From NCBI GenBank assembly GCA_023452965.1, contig JAEXUU010000049.1:1-6196 (forward strand): a stretch of DNA of 6,196 bases, written 5' to 3'. The translations under genes were made by a program, and so were the position numbers. Under the pieces are notes generated by a model that had not been told where the DNA came from, did no database searches, and saw only the letters and a list, made by a program, of their open reading frames with translations. Source of the DNA: Pseudomonadota bacterium (GTDB lineage: Bacteria; Pseudomonadota; Alphaproteobacteria; Rhizobiales; Beijerinckiaceae). Position 1 is the stretch's first letter. The number at the start of each line of letters is the position of its first letter. Below are positions 6,096 through 6,196 of the stretch, in pieces.

Positions 6096-6196
6096 ACCGA
6101 GGGGAGCCTGGCGAGCAGGCTGAGAAACTGCCTGGCCAGATTGCACCGCAGTGACCCGTTGAACCTGATCCGGGTCATGCCGGCGAAGGGACGGGT
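6096..6196 (+). promoter_or_regulatory. TPP riboswitch (THI element), reaching the window edge
   Basis: All conserved blocks of the thiamine pyrophosphate aptamer are present in order: GGGGAGCC (6101-6108), a P3 stem GCCTG/CAGGC (6106-6110 and 6116-6120), CTGAGA (6120-6125), GACCCGTTGAACCTGATC (6153-6170), a CCGG/CCGG stem around GGGTCATGCC, and GGCGAAGGGA (6182-6191). An optional extra stem ACTGC/GCAGT (6127-6131 and 6148-6152) sits between CTGAGA and ACCC, as in many THI elements. The closing P1 helix (ACCG with CGGGT) reaches the last bases, so its 3' strand may be cut. When TPP binds, this class lowers expression of downstream thiamine synthesis or uptake genes by terminating transcription or hiding the ribosome site; the expression platform and the gene lie outside the window, so which one applies cannot be seen. 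Confidence 0.96.

Noticed and set aside
5788..6123. Plus-strand open frame running from inside lysR into the thi leader
   Set aside because: It crosses the lysR start, both divergent promoters and the 5' half of the riboswitch, which cannot be coding in this sense.

Overview
The window looks like ordinary chromosome from a GC-rich Gram-negative bacterium, most likely a betaproteobacterium of the Alcaligenaceae type (Alcaligenes, Bordetella or Achromobacter relatives). That placement is inferred from base composition, the outer-membrane lipoprotein, the pump gene set and the style of the LysR and TPP-riboswitch sequences; it was not tested by a search. Nothing points to a mobile element, phage, CRISPR array or rRNA/tRNA gene.

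Layout, left to right. Positions 1-234 (+) hold the 3' part of a tautomerase-superfamily gene. It faces, tail to tail and only 15 bp away, a minus-strand cluster that fills most of the window. In transcription order (right to left) the cluster is: a LysR-type regulator (5957-5025), a 117-bp regulatory gap, a two-block FUSC/AaeB-type inner-membrane protein (4907-2799), a 64-residue DUF1656/AaeX-type membrane protein (2809-2615), a HlyD/AaeA-type periplasmic adaptor (2622-1693), and a NodT/OprM-type outer-membrane lipoprotein channel (1683-250). To the right of the regulator gene a divergent plus-strand leader begins. It contains a clear TPP riboswitch running to the window edge, so a thiamine biosynthesis or transport gene should start just outside.

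The four pump genes overlap by 11 and 8 bp or sit 9 bp apart, so they are almost certainly one operon. Together they make a complete envelope-spanning efflux system related to the AaeXAB aromatic carboxylate and fusaric acid resistance pumps, with its own outer-membrane exit duct. The likely substrates are weak aromatic or organic acids, but the sequence does not identify them. The gap before the FUSC gene carries a good LysR-type binding site (7-bp arms, T-N11-A) centred about 66 bp upstream of the start point predicted from a TATAGT -10 box. That suggests control by the adjacent regulator, which lies upstream in the same direction instead of divergently as in the classical aaeR-aaeXAB arrangement.

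I see no wholly new system. The points most worth a second look are the LysR operator and promoter, the same-direction regulator arrangement, and an 8-bp hairpin at the very start of the thi leader whose 3' arm could also pair with the riboswitch core.
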